Assembly: GCA_947068385.1 (NCBI GenBank)
Contig: CAMTBF010000278.1
Location: 1 to 5,334, forward strand
From: an uncultured Lachnospiraceae bacterium
GTDB taxonomy: Bacteria > Bacillota > Clostridia > Lachnospirales > Lachnospiraceae
Reading direction: 5' to 3'
Length of the DNA stretch: 5,334 bases
Notes under the pieces: generated by a model
Told to the model about the DNA's origin: nothing
Seen by the model: the letters and a program-made list of their open reading frames with translations, nothing else
Databases searched by the model: none
In this document: positions 4,759-5,334 of the stretch, piece by piece
Layout: the number at the start of each line of letters is the position of its first letter
Numbering within the stretch: the stretch's first letter is position 1
Made by a program: the position numbers and the translations under genes

Positions 4759-5334
4759 ATGTGGCAGTTTTTAAGAGAATACATCAGCGCTCCGAACACG
4801 ATTGGGGCTATTGCACCCAGCAGCAGGCATCTGGCAGCGGCCATGACGGCTTCTATTGATTTCGAGAAAGCGCGCTGCATTGTAGAATACGGGGCGGGGA
4901 CGGGCGTATTTACCAGAGAGGTGGCAGCAAGAAAAAGGCGGGACACGACTTATATCGTGATCGAACAGAATGATTGTTTTTATGAGATGCTTCGGAAACA
5001 GTTTCAGGGAATGCCAGGAGTGGTGCTGATCCACGGAGATGCCGGAAATGTATACGGCTTTTTAAGAGAACAGGGGTTTAAGCATGCGGATTATATCATT
5101 TCCGGGCTGCCATTTACATCGCTCCCCCGGCAGGTGTCCCACAGAATACTGACACAGACCCAAAAGGCTATCGGAGCCAAAGGCGTATTTACCACATTCC
5201 AGTATACGCTGCTGCGGAAAGCCTTTCTGGAAAATTACTTCCATATCCAGAGAATCGTAAGGGTCTGGCGGAATCTGCCCCCGGCAGGATATGTGTCGGG
5301 CCAGGAATTATGTGAGCGCCTGGGGGTTTCAAGA
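4759..5334 (+). CDS. Class I SAM-dependent methyltransferase, phospholipid N-methyltransferase/KsgA-like (3' end outside the window)
   Basis: An open frame of 192 codons from ATG 4759 runs off the right edge without a stop. The ATG is set by the strong AGAGGAGG (4743-4750) eight bases upstream. The N-terminus, WQFLREYI followed by IGAIAPSSRHLAAAM (15-29), is the hallmark start of PmtA-like phospholipid N-methyltransferases and their relatives. The SAM-binding fold shows motif I VEYGAGTG (42-49), an acidic residue for the SAM ribose in VIEQND (Glu69), a GD in IHGDAG (93-94) and a motif IV-like SGLPF (115-119), comparable to the NLPY of KsgA/Erm rRNA dimethylases. Members of this group are about 190-210 residues, so little is probably missing. 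General annotation tools may call it an rRNA adenine methylase; the N-terminus favours the phospholipid group. Actual substrate unproven. It follows the operon terminator and has its own regulatory region and lower GC, so it is a separate unit. Confidence 0.85.
   Translation, partial: MWQFLREYISAPNTIGAIAPSSRHLAAAMTASIDFEKARCIVEYGAGTGVFTREVAARKRRDTTYIVIEQNDCFYEMLRKQFQGMPGVVLIHGDAGNVYGFLREQGFKHADYIISGLPFTSLPRQVSHRILTQTQKAIGAKGVFTTFQYTLLRKAFLENYFHIQRIVRVWRNLPPAGYVSGQELCERLGVSR

Noticed and set aside
1..5334. CRISPR arrays, tRNA/rRNA genes, insertion sequences or transposases
   Set aside because: No regularly spaced long repeats, no recognisable tRNA or rRNA sequence, and no transposase motifs or terminal inverted repeats were seen.

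Overview
The window holds three complete genes and one gene cut by the right edge, all on the + strand. Order: an XRE-family helix-turn-helix regulator (289-1044), two ABC exporter half-transporters (1165-2802 and 2893-4527), a clear hairpin terminator (4574-4596), and a small class I SAM-dependent methyltransferase of the phospholipid N-methyltransferase/KsgA-like type (4759 to beyond 5334). The proteins, strong AGGAGG-type ribosome binding sites, heavy AGG/CGG/GGA codon use and fairly high GC suggest a GC-rich member of the Clostridia, probably Lachnospiraceae. This is inferred from style; no marker gene is present.

Left edge (1-288): no convincing gene. A bulged stem-loop (24-45) may be the end of an unseen upstream gene. 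An AT-rich pair of overlapping palindromes (92-118) looks like an operator, a weak candidate promoter follows (137-165), and then a GC-rich leader hairpin (173-203) and three 10-bp-spaced CAGGAG units (255-280), the last of which is the ribosome binding site of the regulator.

Centre (289-4596): the regulator and two transporter genes are co-directional, with gaps of 120 and 90 bp and no terminator visible between them, and a single terminator after the second transporter. They are best read as one cassette in which the XRE protein controls a heterodimeric type IV ABC exporter. A possible secondary promoter with a dyad in its spacer overlaps the stop codon of the regulator (1041-1069). Both ATPase domains keep Walker A, Q-loop, signature, Walker B glutamate and H-loop, but the second seems to lack the A-loop aromatic residue and has a variant signature. 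The substrate cannot be read from the sequence.

Right edge (4597-5334): an AT-rich intergenic region contains a palindrome over a consensus TATAAT box, TCTTTAT direct repeats, a TATACT box and a small dyad, then a strong ribosome binding site and the methyltransferase. This is a separate transcription unit with visibly lower GC than the transporter genes. The methyltransferase resembles enzymes that modify phospholipid head groups or their uncharacterised relatives, so the region as a whole may concern the cell envelope, but only proximity links it to the exporter.
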